Assembly: GCF_018617385.1 (NCBI RefSeq)
Contig: NZ_JACSKA010000002.1
Coordinates: 248,001-312,000, forward strand
DNA from: Exiguobacterium sp018617385
GTDB lineage: Bacteria; Bacillota; Bacilli; Exiguobacteriales; Exiguobacteriaceae
Length of the DNA: 64,000 nt
Reading direction: 5' to 3'
Shown: one piece after another, positions 1-8,800 of the stretch
Layout: each line of letters begins with the position of its first letter
How positions within the stretch are numbered: the first letter of the stretch is position 1
Made by a program: the position numbers and the translations under genes
Notes under the pieces: model-generated
Told to the model about the DNA's origin: nothing
Databases searched by the model: none
Seen by the model: only the letters and a program-made list of their open reading frames with translations

Positions 1-561
1 TTTCCTGCGACTGAATTGAAGCTCACGTAATTCTTCCGGTTCGAGCAGGGCGATTCGTTCCGCCCGCGGGAACGTCCAGTACGCTCTTCCTTCGACGACT
101 CGATGGTCTCCATATCGTTCGACGAATCGCCGCTTGATCGTATAGGCGAAGGATAACGTGATTTGTTGTCCGATGATGGCCCATGTGAGGGCCTCGAACA
201 AATCTGGGAAGCCAATCATCCGTAACCCGCGATGTGTTTCAATCAACGGTGCCAACAATTCATCTTTCGCCCCCATCGTTTCAAACGGTTTTAAATCGCG
301 CTCAAGGTCTAACCAGTTTCGTACCTCACGTGCGACACGTTCCTTTTCTGTCTCTGATACTTCATCGAAAGGGAACCGTACATGAATGTGATTCACCTCT
401 TCTCGAAGCTCGATCAGGATGAGCCGTTCCCCGATTCGCATCAACTTTCGAACCGTGTCAGGTGTGGTCACATGGAGCACTTCTTGTTCTGACCGACTTA
501 AAAAGACGAGACACTCTTGAAAATCAAACGGCTGCTGAACAGCAAGTAGCATCTCTGTCAT
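1..561 (-). CDS. alkA: DNA-3-methyladenine glycosylase (AlkA type), 3' end outside window
   Basis: N-terminal 187 codons of a base-excision repair glycosylase that removes alkylated purines from DNA. The visible part contains FPDLFEALTWAIIGQQITL, the start of the HhH-GPD superfamily fold (the GQQ element is typical of AlkA/OGG-type enzymes). The helix-hairpin-helix and catalytic Asp lie beyond base 1. Its ATG overlaps the TGA of the upstream adaA gene by four bases (ATGA), so the two are translationally coupled and form one adaptive-response-like operon against alkylation damage. The frame stays open to the window edge. Family assignment is confident; the C-terminus cannot be judged. Confidence 0.85.
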   Translation of the reverse strand, partial: MTEMLLAVQQPFDFQECLVFLSRSEQEVLHVTTPDTVRKLMRIGERLILIELREEVNHIHVRFPFDEVSETEKERVAREVRNWLDLERDLKPFETMGAKDELLAPLIETHRGLRMIGFPDLFEALTWAIIGQQITLSFAYTIKRRFVERYGDHRVVEGRAYWTFPRAERIALLEPEELRELQFSRRK

Positions 562-1106
562 AGGTCCTCTCCTTTTCGATACGTGTTCGGTGTACAGCCT
601 TTTACTTGTCGGAACACACGGTAAAAGTTCGATGGTGTTTGAAACCCGACCTCATAGCAGACCGTCAGATTACTCATGTCGGTCGTTCGCAACAAATAAG
701 CCGCCTTGTCGATCCGAATCCGTTCAAGTAGTTGCCTCGGAGTCTCTCCTGTCGCCTGGGTGAATGTCCGCTCCAAATGAAAGGGACTCAGTTGGGCGTG
801 TTCGGCAATCTGTTCAAGGCGAATGGGTTGTTTATAATGGTTCACGAGATACGCCGTCACTTGTTGAACGAGCGCACTGTGTGGGGCGTGTTCGACTTCT
901 GGCTGACATCGCTTGCACGGTCGAAATCCATTTGTCTCCGCTTCTTCTCGCGTTACGTAAAAATCAACGTTCTCTTTCTTCGGTTTGCGGGATCGGCACG
1001 ATGGTCGGCAATAGATCCCGGTCGTTTTTACGGCTGTATAGAACAATCCGTCATAAGTTGCATCGCAGGCGAGCACTTTCGCCCACTTTTCGTCAAACGT
1101 CAACAT
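558..1106 (-). CDS. adaA: Methylphosphotriester-DNA alkyltransferase / AraC-type activator AdaA
   Basis: An Ada-family sensor that accepts methyl groups from DNA phosphotriesters on a zinc-bound cysteine and then activates the alkylation-repair operon. The N-terminal half has the four zinc cysteines in TTGIYCRPSC and GFRPCKRC; the first Cys of YCRPSC is the expected acceptor. The C-terminal half is an AraC-type double helix-turn-helix (QLSPFHLERTFTQATGETP, then VGFQTPSNFYRVFRQ). There is no C-terminal O6-methylguanine transferase domain, as in B. subtilis AdaA. I chose the ATG at 1106 because AAAGGGG lies about eight bases upstream; an in-frame ATG at 1130 has no good site. Divergent from mprF and coupled to alkA. 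Confidence 0.9.
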   Translation of the reverse strand: MLTFDEKWAKVLACDATYDGLFYTAVKTTGIYCRPSCRSRKPKKENVDFYVTREEAETNGFRPCKRCQPEVEHAPHSALVQQVTAYLVNHYKQPIRLEQIAEHAQLSPFHLERTFTQATGETPRQLLERIRIDKAAYLLRTTDMSNLTVCYEVGFQTPSNFYRVFRQVKGCTPNTYRKGEDL

Positions 1107-1197
1107 CTCCACACCCCTTTCTTCTCTCACTGTAGCAAATCTAAAATCAACATTTCGTCCTCTTTCTTGCGCTTACAATCCCCTCTTTTTGAAACGT

Positions 1198-1225
1198 TTT
1201 ACAGATTTCAATCGTATCCTATAGT
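1198..1225 (+). promoter_or_regulatory. Candidate sigma-A promoter of mprF
   Basis: TTTACA (1198-1203) and TATAGT (1220-1225) are separated by 16 bases, about 55 bases upstream of the mprF start. It lies in the divergent gap between adaA and mprF. Pattern match only. Confidence 0.45.
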
Positions 1226-1279
1226 ACGATTTAGACAGAAGCTGCTGTCAGTCCTATGGCAGATAAGGAGAAGATCGCA

Positions 1280-3772
1280 ATGCGTACTCGTTTTTCATGG
1301 AAACAATTAAAATGGCTCATTCCTATAGCGTTAATCGGCTTGATTTTGATTCAGAGCGGACAAGAGTTGAAAGACCTCTCGCTCGCGACCGCCTTCACGA
1401 CACTGAAACAACTGACCGGTTGGGAACAGTTCACACTCATCCTACTCGGTGGGATCGCTGTCTTGACGATGACGGGCTATGACTATTTCTTGCTACGCTC
1501 TTTACATATCGAGCTACCGAAACGAAAAATCGTTCAAACAGCGTGGATCACGAACTCGATGAACGGGATGCTCGGCTTCGGCGGCGTGATTGGGATTGCC
1601 CTTCGTACATCCCTCTACCGTCCCTATACGGATACGAAACGGCTACTCCGTGCCATCGGCTGGATGACCCCGACACTCATCAGTGGTCTGTCCATTCTTT
1701 CCATCGGTGTGCTCCTCGGAATCTTCCCGGCCGGCGGGCTTGTCGGTACGAAACCGTGGATTTGGCCGGTGCTACTCGCCGTGAGTGCGATGCTCCCATT
1801 TTATTTGTTCGTCACATCACGCCGATCAAATGTCGGGTGGTCCACTCTGCTCGGGTACACGATGACCTCGCTCGCAGAATGGGTCACCGCAGGATTCGTC
1901 GCCATTTATGCCTTGACGTTACTGGACGGGTCGGCCTCGTTCGTGCAACTCTTCGGGGTATTCATCGTCGCGACGGTCGTCGGTGTCGTCTCCCTCGTCC
2001 CTGGGGGTGCTGGAACGTTTGACTTACTGTATCTCGTTGGGATGACTCAACTTGGGATTCATCAAGACATCGTCCTGTCTTCACTAATCATCTATCGATT
2101 CGTTTATTTTGTCGTTCCCTTTTTAATTGGACTTTTTCTCGCAGCCATCGCATTCGGAGATCAGGTCGTCAAACAGATCGAGTATCGGCCAATCATCGGG
2201 TCCTCTTATGAGATTGGGACCGTCGTCTGGCGCATCGTTTCGCGGACGCTTGCGAGGATTGGACGCCTGACTGGAAGTCTCATCGCACTCATGAGCAGTC
2301 TGTTGATTTGGTTCCAGACGCTTCTCCCGAGCGTGACGCCACTCTATGAAGTGAATCGTTGGTTTGAATGGATTGGGACCCTTTTCTTATTGAGTGCCGG
2401 GCTTCTCATGTTTTTGTCTGTCTATGGCATGTATGTGCGGACGAAACGAACGCTCTGGTTACTGAACACTGCCTTCATCTTGGCGACCATCGGGGTCATC
2501 GCTCGTGGTTTAAACCTGTTTGAGACCTTCGTCGTCATCGGGTTTGCGATGTTCGTCTGGTTGACACGTAAACGACACGTCCGATACCGTTCGATTTTAA
2601 CGACAGGACGTCTCATCCGAAGCTTGATTTACGTCCTGCTCTATGTCGGCACCCACGCCCTCTTGTTGCAGTCATTCGCAGGTACAGACGACTTGTTCTT
2701 CACATCGCATCAAGCCGGCTGGTTGACGACGTTCGTCTTATTGTTAACTTCAATCGTAGCAAGTGTACTTCTGCTCTTGTTCGATCGTTGGAAACGTCCG
2801 GCGCTTGGAGAGGCCTATGATGAACATCGCATCCGACAGTTCCAAGCAACACAGCCCACATCGAGCAGTTTTGACTTGGCCCATATGGCAGATAAGCGTT
2901 TTTACATGAATGAGGCCGGAGATGCGTGTCTGTTGTTTGCGACAGCGCGGAACCATGCCATCGTCCTTGGTGATATCCAAGGCGAGAAGCAGGCTGCGAC
3001 TTCTCTTTTGACACGATTCATTGAAGATGCGGATCGAATCGGGTATATTCCTTTATTTTATCAAATTACACCGAATTGGATGCCTCGCCTCCATGATGCC
3101 GGATTCACGTTCTTCAAATTAGGGGAAGAGGCGACGATTGACGTCTCGGCCTTCTCCTTATCCGGAAAGAAGCGTGCAAATATGCGATCCCTTTACAATC
3201 AGTTTGAGAAGAAGGGGATCACGTTCGATCTCGTCTGTGAGCCGAGCCTCTTGCTGTTACAAGAGTTAAAAGACATCTCAGACGAATGGATTGGGAATCG
3301 AAATGAGAAAGGCTTCTCTCTCGGATTCTTCGACTATGAAACGTTGACACGTTATCCGATTGCCTTGTTGCGAGATGCGGACGGTGTCGTCGTGGCTTTC
3401 ATTTCGCTACTCCGGGGAGACGGGGCCATCTCCATCGATTTGATGCGTTCGAAAAATGATGCGCCGACCGGATCGATTGAAGTGTTGATCCTTCACATCA
3501 TCGAATGGGCTCGCGCAGAAGGCTATGATCATGTCGGACTCGGCGTGGCACCACTTGCCGCCGTCGGAGAGCAGACGTTCTCCCATTGGCCGGAGCGCGT
3601 CGCCGCCGACATTTTTGAAAACATCAGTTACATTTATCCGTTCAGTGGTTTACGACAGTTCAAACAGAAGTTCAAACCGTCGTGGGAAGGACGCTATCTC
3701 GCGTTCCGCCAGCGTCGTAAATTGTTGCCATCAATTTTACGAACAGCGCGATTGATTAGTCGGAAACGCTAA
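1280..3772 (+). CDS. mprF: Phosphatidylglycerol lysyltransferase / flippase MprF
   Basis: An 830-residue membrane protein that transfers an amino acid, usually lysine from Lys-tRNA, to phosphatidylglycerol and flips the product to the outer leaflet, lowering sensitivity to cationic antimicrobial peptides. Roughly residues 1-500 are a chain of hydrophobic segments with the flippase-domain motif VSLVPGGAGTFD. From about residue 510 a soluble GNAT-like synthase domain follows (FYMNEAGDACLLFA, KKRANMRSLYNQFEKKG, RYLAFRQRRK near the C-terminus). Length matches the 840-860 residues of known MprF. The start at 1280 is preferred over the in-frame ATG at 1256 because AAGGAG (1265-1270) sits nine bases before it. 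Monocistronic, followed by a strong terminator. Confidence 0.93.
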   Translation: MRTRFSWKQLKWLIPIALIGLILIQSGQELKDLSLATAFTTLKQLTGWEQFTLILLGGIAVLTMTGYDYFLLRSLHIELPKRKIVQTAWITNSMNGMLGFGGVIGIALRTSLYRPYTDTKRLLRAIGWMTPTLISGLSILSIGVLLGIFPAGGLVGTKPWIWPVLLAVSAMLPFYLFVTSRRSNVGWSTLLGYTMTSLAEWVTAGFVAIYALTLLDGSASFVQLFGVFIVATVVGVVSLVPGGAGTFDLLYLVGMTQLGIHQDIVLSSLIIYRFVYFVVPFLIGLFLAAIAFGDQVVKQIEYRPIIGSSYEIGTVVWRIVSRTLARIGRLTGSLIALMSSLLIWFQTLLPSVTPLYEVNRWFEWIGTLFLLSAGLLMFLSVYGMYVRTKRTLWLLNTAFILATIGVIARGLNLFETFVVIGFAMFVWLTRKRHVRYRSILTTGRLIRSLIYVLLYVGTHALLLQSFAGTDDLFFTSHQAGWLTTFVLLLTSIVASVLLLLFDRWKRPALGEAYDEHRIRQFQATQPTSSSFDLAHMADKRFYMNEAGDACLLFATARNHAIVLGDIQGEKQAATSLLTRFIEDADRIGYIPLFYQITPNWMPRLHDAGFTFFKLGEEATIDVSAFSLSGKKRANMRSLYNQFEKKGITFDLVCEPSLLLLQELKDISDEWIGNRNEKGFSLGFFDYETLTRYPIALLRDADGVVVAFISLLRGDGAISIDLMRSKNDAPTGSIEVLILHIIEWARAEGYDHVGLGVAPLAAVGEQTFSHWPERVAADIFENISYIYPFSGLRQFKQKFKPSWEGRYLAFRQRRKLLPSILRTARLISRKR

Positions 3773-3809
3773 AAACAGGAATTTCTCATCGTGAGAAATT
3801 CCTGTTTTA
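3772..3809. terminator. Bidirectional terminator between mprF and GH16 gene
   Basis: A perfect inverted repeat, AACAGGAATTTCTCA paired with TGAGAAATTCCTGTT around a short loop, flanked by A and T runs on both sides. It lies between two convergent genes and can serve both. Confidence 0.85.
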
Positions 3810-3818
3810 CGTATCCTC

Positions 3819-6209
3819 TTATTTCAACGTCACACTCACATTGTCAATTGTGATGTCATGAGCCCCGAGTGGCGACCCTTCTGTACGTCCCATCAAGAAC
3901 TTCAATCCTGTGACATCTGTCACCGGCATCGTCACTTCAAACGTGTACGTGTTCGTTTCTGGTGTGACTGAAACGATCTCGCTCAAGTAGCGATAGTAGC
4001 CGGCATTTTCCAATGTCACTTCGAATGAACGAGCGACTGTAGAAGATGCGTCGAATTGTACGACGTACGTTTGGTCTTGTTGTAGCTCAAGACCACCTTG
4101 TTCCATGAGGACACTCCACGTCTCGTTCCCTTCTTGCGTAATCGAGATACGTGCCGCCTCATTTACCGCTTCGACAGCAGCCTGTGCGTCAAAGTGGACA
4201 TAGGAGCCCCAGTTGGTGAGACCTTCTGTGAATGCTCCGTTTATTAGAGGGGACGGGTCGATATAAACTGGTGTGACATCGCGCAACTCGACGTCATCGA
4301 TTTCAATCACACCTTTTTCAGAACCGAGAATGAACTGAAGCTGACTCATGAGGTCCGTTCCGGCTTCCATCGTGAACGGAATTTCATACGTATCGAATGC
4401 TTTAGATAAAGTGACACGCTGAATCGGAAGGTAGGCATCCCCATTCGCACCGTTCAATCCTACTTTAAGACCGTCTACACGTTCTGCACGTGCTTTGAAG
4501 CGAAGAACATATTCATGTCCCTCTTGTAGCTGAATGCCTCGTTGCACCAATGTGGCGGGTGCTCCTTTTTTCTTGTTCGTTTCAAAACGGAAGAGACGCT
4601 CTACTGGGTCGACTGTTCCTGTCCCTTTCGTGACACCTGGGTCGAACGTCCAATATGTCATGCGATCCATCGCGCCTTGGTCGAACGTACTGTTATATAC
4701 GTGATTTCCGTCTCCGAGCATCGGCTTCGTCGCATTCGGATCGAATGCCTCACGAGGCGTCTGCTCGACACGGACGTTACCAATTTGCACGCCCGACGTG
4801 CTGAGCCCAACATTGAACTCGAGACGCGCCGCAAGGTCAGTCTCTTCCGTCATATCGAATGTCATCGAGTACGTTTGGACGTCTGTCGTCAAATCGAATG
4901 ACCCTTCATCTGAATATTTCGCATAGCCTCGTTCCGGACCACCACCGACTTTAACGGCGATTGAACGCGTCGCATCCGCTTTAGCATCAAACGTCACTTT
5001 ATAGTGTCCACCTTGTCCGAGCGATACGTTTTGAATCAATTGATGCGAGTATGGTTGGCTTCCTGCTTGATCAATCGAAATGTCAGCAAAACGTGACCCT
5101 GCCAAGTCAATCACGTCGATGGAACCGACACCACCAAAGTCAGGAAGCGCCACGTAGTTCCAATACGTCGGGTTGAGCGCCTGCGCACCGTTCGTTACCG
5201 TCGTGATTGGTTTTACATAGTCTTCGTCATAGACAAGGTTTCCGTCTTCTAAAGGTTGTTTCGCACCTTCCGGTAACACAACTTCCTCATCTGAATATGT
5301 CGGCTCGACAGCATCGCGATACTTCCCGTTCTTCAAGTCAAAGACGCGGACGTAATCGACTTCCATCTCTGCCGGGAATGGTGTCGTCTCGTCAACATCC
5401 CCATCGAACCATCCACCGACCGCCAAGTTCATAATCAAGTAAAAATCTTGGTCGAATGGTGCAGGGTAGCTATATTTCAATGCTTTGTTCGCTTCTTTCG
5501 CATACCAGTCGTTTTGTGTTTGATAGAGCTGACCGTCTACATACCAACGAATCTCACCTGGTTCCCACTCGACTGCATATGTATGCCACTTGTCGATGCC
5601 GTCACCTTCTGCGAAGTGATAATCTTTCCCCGTATATTTGTTGTTCGGCCACGTTTCTCCGTAGTGAATCGTGCCGGCGACTTTATCTGGCTGACTGCCC
5701 CACGACTCCATGATGTCGATTTCACCTGATGCGGCCCAACCACCGTAGCGGTCTTCTTCTGGCAGCATCCAAAACGCCGGCCACAGTCCTTTACCAGTTG
5801 GAAGTTTGGCTCGCATCTCATAACGACCATATGTCTTACTGAACGTCCCCTTCGTCGTCAACTTCGCCGATGTGTAATCATAGGTACCGAATTGATCCGA
5901 TGCTTGCTCTTTCTTCGCACGGATGACGAGCTTCCCATCTTTTACGAAAGCGTTTTCGTTTTTGTCCGTGTAAAATTGTTTTTCATTGTTTCCCCAACCG
6001 GCAGCGACTGGATTTCCGTCTTTGTCGACAATCCAGTTCCCCGTTTCAAAATTCCATTTCGAGTGATCGATTTCAGACTTGCTAAACTCATCTGACCAGA
6101 CAAGTTTCCACTTAGCGTCGTCGGCTTTTGAACTCTTTTCAGCCGGCACCTCTTGTTGCAAGGATAGGGCAAGGCCTGTCCCGAGTGCGAGTGCAACCCA
6201 TTTCTTCAT
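3819..6209 (-). CDS. Secreted GH16 endo-beta-1,3-glucanase with three CBM4/9-like modules
   Basis: A 796-residue extracellular glycoside hydrolase predicted to cleave beta-1,3 (laminarin-type) or mixed-linkage glucans. Residues 1-25 are a signal peptide starting MKKWVALALG. The GH16 domain spans about residues 35-300 and contains the family signature GEIDIMES, whose two Glu are the nucleophile and acid/base and whose Asp assists. Three beta-sandwich modules follow (about 330-500, 510-650 and 660-796), each with carbohydrate-binding CBM4_9-like features (VYNSTFDQG, LINGAFTEGLTNWGSY). The start at 6209 is chosen for AAAGGAGG upstream; a further ATG at 6242 lacks a site. A consensus promoter overlaps CcpA/LacI-like operators upstream, suggesting carbon catabolite control. 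Confidence 0.88.
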   Translation of the reverse strand: MKKWVALALGTGLALSLQQEVPAEKSSKADDAKWKLVWSDEFSKSEIDHSKWNFETGNWIVDKDGNPVAAGWGNNEKQFYTDKNENAFVKDGKLVIRAKKEQASDQFGTYDYTSAKLTTKGTFSKTYGRYEMRAKLPTGKGLWPAFWMLPEEDRYGGWAASGEIDIMESWGSQPDKVAGTIHYGETWPNNKYTGKDYHFAEGDGIDKWHTYAVEWEPGEIRWYVDGQLYQTQNDWYAKEANKALKYSYPAPFDQDFYLIMNLAVGGWFDGDVDETTPFPAEMEVDYVRVFDLKNGKYRDAVEPTYSDEEVVLPEGAKQPLEDGNLVYDEDYVKPITTVTNGAQALNPTYWNYVALPDFGGVGSIDVIDLAGSRFADISIDQAGSQPYSHQLIQNVSLGQGGHYKVTFDAKADATRSIAVKVGGGPERGYAKYSDEGSFDLTTDVQTYSMTFDMTEETDLAARLEFNVGLSTSGVQIGNVRVEQTPREAFDPNATKPMLGDGNHVYNSTFDQGAMDRMTYWTFDPGVTKGTGTVDPVERLFRFETNKKKGAPATLVQRGIQLQEGHEYVLRFKARAERVDGLKVGLNGANGDAYLPIQRVTLSKAFDTYEIPFTMEAGTDLMSQLQFILGSEKGVIEIDDVELRDVTPVYIDPSPLINGAFTEGLTNWGSYVHFDAQAAVEAVNEAARISITQEGNETWSVLMEQGGLELQQDQTYVVQFDASSTVARSFEVTLENAGYYRYLSEIVSVTPETNTYTFEVTMPVTDVTGLKFLMGRTEGSPLGAHDITIDNVSVTLK

Positions 6210-6259
6210 CGTGCGTCCTCCTTTAGGATAAATGATTGTCATATGTCAGCCCGTACTTT

Positions 6260-6286
6260 TGAAAGCGATTTCCGAAAGCGCTTTCG
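6260..6286 (-). promoter_or_regulatory. CcpA/LacI-type operator (cre-like), tandem
   Basis: A 14-base perfect palindrome CGAAAGCGCTTTCG (6273-6286) abuts a second, imperfect cre-like half, TGAAAGCGATTTCC (6260-6273). Both fit the cre pattern WTGNAANCGNWNNCA loosely. The palindrome begins about ten bases downstream of the -10 box of the GH16 promoter, where bound protein would repress. The same 22-base block recurs at 17546-17567. Confidence 0.7.
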
Positions 6287-6294
6287 ATAAATCC

Positions 6295-6324
6295 ATTATA
6301 GATTTTTCTTTGCTAAAACTTCAA
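6295..6324 (-). promoter_or_regulatory. Sigma-A promoter of the GH16 gene
   Basis: On the minus strand, TTGAAG (6324-6319) and a perfect TATAAT (6300-6295) are 18 bases apart. The transcript would start near 6288, at the edge of the operator palindrome. Confidence 0.65.
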
Positions 6325-6355
6325 CAACTTTTCGGAAGTGAAATCAAACTGACAC

Positions 6356-6384
6356 ATAAAAAGCACCGACTCACGTCGATGCTT
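6356..6384 (-). terminator. Terminator of the Nudix-DUF1349 unit
   Basis: The minus-strand hairpin AAGCATCGAC/GTCGGTGCTT is followed by a T run (6361-6356). It overlaps the stop codon of the DUF1349 gene. Confidence 0.75.
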
Positions 6385-6940
6385 CCCGTAGTTCCCAATT
6401 TGAAATTGTCACGTCAAAACCTGTCGCATTCACATCCGGACTACAGGCATATGGACCGATGCGTAATGTCGATACGTCATGGAGATGGGCAATGCGAAGC
6501 TGTTCACGCATACCGTCACTATATTCAAAGAAAATCTCCACATCTCCATCTGTATACACGATTTCAAACGTCAACGGATTGCGAACCATGTCATTTGAAA
6601 AATCACGTGTCGACCAATCTGAATAGCCAAACGAAGTGACGACTGCGCCAAGATGGGACGGTCCATCCGGAATGTACTCGACAGACGTCTTGATCCAATG
6701 GTCATCGTTCACATATAAGACGATTCCGGCCTGATCATATGTATGGCTCGGTTCCATCTGGATTGTCGCCCGACATGTAAATCGTTTGGCTTTGACGTCT
6801 GTCAATAACGCATGTGCCGTCATCCGATTGAATCCGTAATGTGTGTTTCGCCAAAAGTCCGTATCTGGCAAAGTGCGGAAAGTGAGCGGTTCAAATCCGT
6901 TCACGCTTTTTGGTTCATTTATCCACTTGTACGTATGCAT
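6371..6940 (-). CDS. DUF1349 family protein
   Basis: A 189-residue protein of the DUF1349 family, a concanavalin-like beta-sandwich fold. Recognisable pieces are DQAGIVLYVNDDHWIKTSVEY and the C-terminal IGPYACSPDVNATGFDVTISNWEL. There is no signal peptide, so it is probably cytoplasmic. Its biochemical role is unknown; the fold suggests carbohydrate binding or weak glycosidase ancestry, but no catalytic residues are evident. It starts inside the 3' end of the Nudix gene (26-base overlap) with GGGAGGG upstream, so the two are translationally linked. Its neighbour across the terminator is the secreted glucanase. Confidence 0.8.
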   Translation of the reverse strand: MHTYKWINEPKSVNGFEPLTFRTLPDTDFWRNTHYGFNRMTAHALLTDVKAKRFTCRATIQMEPSHTYDQAGIVLYVNDDHWIKTSVEYIPDGPSHLGAVVTSFGYSDWSTRDFSNDMVRNPLTFEIVYTDGDVEIFFEYSDGMREQLRIAHLHDVSTLRIGPYACSPDVNATGFDVTISNWELREAST

Positions 6941-7457
6941 GATGATTTATCCCTCCCCATTGTCCTCGCATGGCAAACAGTAACGGTATCATCGGCGTAT
7001 GATACGGTATGAATTCATGCTGTTGAATCATCTGTAGAATCGTCGCCTCATCCGCCCACTTCACGGCTTGCACTTCAGATTCTTGAAGCGTCAGCTCGTT
7101 CAAATCCACTTCCATTTCGACCAAATAGATATCGTCAAACCCTTCGTCAAAATTGACTGTCAGGTGCGGTCGTGTCTGAGATAAATCAAGCTTGAGCCCA
7201 ATCTCCTCTTCGAGCTCCCGCATGGCGGCTTGCTGGCTCGTATCTCCTACCGTGGCACTTCCACCGACTGTGATATCCCACATGTTGGCCCAACCATCCT
7301 TGAACGGTTGGCGCTGTTGAATCAACATCTCACCCTTCTCGTTAAAGATACATACGTGGATGACAAGATGGTATTCCCCTTTCGGCAATCGACTTCCGCG
7401 TTGCCACGTGCGACCGGTCTTTTCTCGGTCGACCGTATAGACGTCCCAAAATTCCAT
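6915..7457 (-). CDS. Nudix hydrolase (IDI/YfcD-like)
   Basis: A 180-residue Nudix-domain protein that should hydrolyse a nucleoside-diphosphate-linked substrate. The Nudix box reads GSATVGDTSQQAAMRELEEE followed by IGL: the REUXEEXGU core is intact, but the first acidic position (normally Glu after GX5) is Asp. The opening region (EFWDVYTVDREKTGRT, then VHVCIFNEKGEMLIQQR) resembles the IPP-isomerase-like branch (YfcD/YqjB), so substrate cannot be inferred. AAAGGGGAG precedes the ATG by six bases. It overlaps the downstream DUF1349 gene and is 13 bases downstream of the LURP-one-like gene. Confidence 0.85.
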   Translation of the reverse strand: MEFWDVYTVDREKTGRTWQRGSRLPKGEYHLVIHVCIFNEKGEMLIQQRQPFKDGWANMWDITVGGSATVGDTSQQAAMRELEEEIGLKLDLSQTRPHLTVNFDEGFDDIYLVEMEVDLNELTLQESEVQAVKWADEATILQMIQQHEFIPYHTPMIPLLFAMRGQWGGINHHAYVQVDK

Positions 7458-7470
7458 TCGATACTCCCCT

Positions 7471-7965
7471 TTATGTTGCTGCGCTAGATGCCGCTGCTTG
7501 ATCTGCTTTCGCGCAATCGATTACTACGACGATAGAGATAAGAAGGTGCTCCATCTCCGGTTCTTCGACACGAATCTCGTAACTATCGCCCCATGAGAAC
7601 CATTTCTTTTGTACACTTCCGATCGAATGTCCGTTCTTCGTCACATCAAAATCCATGTCCCACCAATCGCCTTGGACATCGATCCCGGCTGCATCGATGG
7701 AATATTTCGGTTTGAAAAACGAGAACTCTTTCGAGATGGTCATCATATCTGTGCCGTCCACTTCCACAAAAAATTTCGGTAAAAAACTGAACGTCTTTTT
7801 TGTGATTGTCGTGACCGTCTGATCGTTCGTATCTTTAATTTCAAACGATTTCGGAAACTTCATAAAGCTACCTTCGATGAAATATTGATCATGTCCGTCC
7901 GCATCCTTGATGGTGAAACGTCCGCGTAGACTGAACACTTTTTGTTTCATGTAGAGCGTGTGCAT
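7471..7965 (-). CDS. LURP-one-related / YxjI family protein
   Basis: A 164-residue protein of the LURP-one-related (tubby C-terminal-like) family, found widely in Bacillales as YxjI-like proteins. Typical features are the N-terminal YMKQKVFSLRGRFTIKDADG, then FFVEVDG and a repeated beta-strand pattern with KKTFSFLPKFF. These proteins form a 12-stranded barrel around a hydrophobic helix and are suspected to bind membranes or lipids; no catalytic function is established. The C-terminal tail is Ala/Ser-rich. GGAGGG lies upstream of the ATG. The gene is 13 bases from the Nudix gene, so the three small genes may form one transcript. Confidence 0.8.
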   Translation of the reverse strand: MHTLYMKQKVFSLRGRFTIKDADGHDQYFIEGSFMKFPKSFEIKDTNDQTVTTITKKTFSFLPKFFVEVDGTDMMTISKEFSFFKPKYSIDAAGIDVQGDWWDMDFDVTKNGHSIGSVQKKWFSWGDSYEIRVEEPEMEHLLISIVVVIDCAKADQAAASSAAT

Positions 7966-8026
7966 GATGATCCCTCCGATTTGTTGTAGTCCTTTACGTA
8001 CGAGTCCAATCCAGAAATCGATTCAC

Positions 8027-8692
8027 TTATAGCGAAACCGTCTCCTTTGAAACGATATCGAGAACTTCTGCCAAGTGATTCACAACATAATTCGCTTCTT
8101 GTAACTCTACTTCTTGTGCGAAGTCAAAACGACAGCCGATTGAAATGAGTCCGTTCGCTCGTGCAGCCGAGATATCCGATAATCGGTCACCTACCACGAA
8201 GCCCTCCTGCAGTTCATACTTCTTCACGATTTCAGCCACCAAATCGCCCTTATCCAACGTGTCGATTTGTTGAATGCTATAAGTTGCTGTGATCCAACGA
8301 TCCAATTCATAACGCGTGACGATGGCTTGTAAATAGTCCACCAAACCATTGCTCGCAATGAAGATTGGGTGATTCAGCTGATTCAATCGTTCAAATAGTT
8401 CGAACACCCCTGCATATAATGCACCATTCCCGTTTTGAATGTTTTTGATGAGTCGTGTTAAGAAATAGGCATCGACCTCTTCTCTAGTTTGCTCATCGTA
8501 TTGCGGGAGCAATGTGTTCCAAACAACAGGCAACGGTACCCCCATGATGTTCCGATATTGATCAATCGGTGTCGGCCCATCCCATTCCCAATTTTTTCGT
8601 AGGTGCTCAAACGTTTCATCCAACGCCAACTCTAAAATCAAATCTGTCCGAAACAATGTTCCATCCATATCAAAAATCACTGCGTGTTTCAT
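8027..8692 (-). CDS. HAD-superfamily phosphatase
   Basis: A 221-residue haloacid dehalogenase-type hydrolase, likely a phosphatase on a small phosphorylated metabolite. Motif I is FDMDGTLF near the N-terminus (nucleophile and acid Asp), motif II is IASNG, and motif IV GDRLSDISAAR gives the metal-binding acids. An alpha-helical cap lies between motif I and II, as in phosphoglycolate-phosphatase-like enzymes. The start at 8692 is chosen because AGGGGG lies about seven bases upstream and motif I then sits at the expected position; the ATG at 8737 adds an unlikely tail. Substrate unknown. Confidence 0.85.
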   Translation of the reverse strand: MKHAVIFDMDGTLFRTDLILELALDETFEHLRKNWEWDGPTPIDQYRNIMGVPLPVVWNTLLPQYDEQTREEVDAYFLTRLIKNIQNGNGALYAGVFELFERLNQLNHPIFIASNGLVDYLQAIVTRYELDRWITATYSIQQIDTLDKGDLVAEIVKKYELQEGFVVGDRLSDISAARANGLISIGCRFDFAQEVELQEANYVVNHLAEVLDIVSKETVSL

Positions 8693-8752
8693 CCGCTTCC
8701 CCCTTGTTGACTGATTCATGGCTTGTCTGTCTATCATACGACAACCTCACAA

Positions 8753-8782
8753 TAAAAAAACTACGCAGAAATTCCGCGTAGT
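8753..8782 (-). terminator. Terminator of the alkaline phosphatase gene
   Basis: The minus-strand hairpin ACTACGC/GCGTAGT is followed by seven T residues just past the phosphatase stop codon. Confidence 0.8.
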
Positions 8783-8800
8783 CTTATCATATGCACTCAC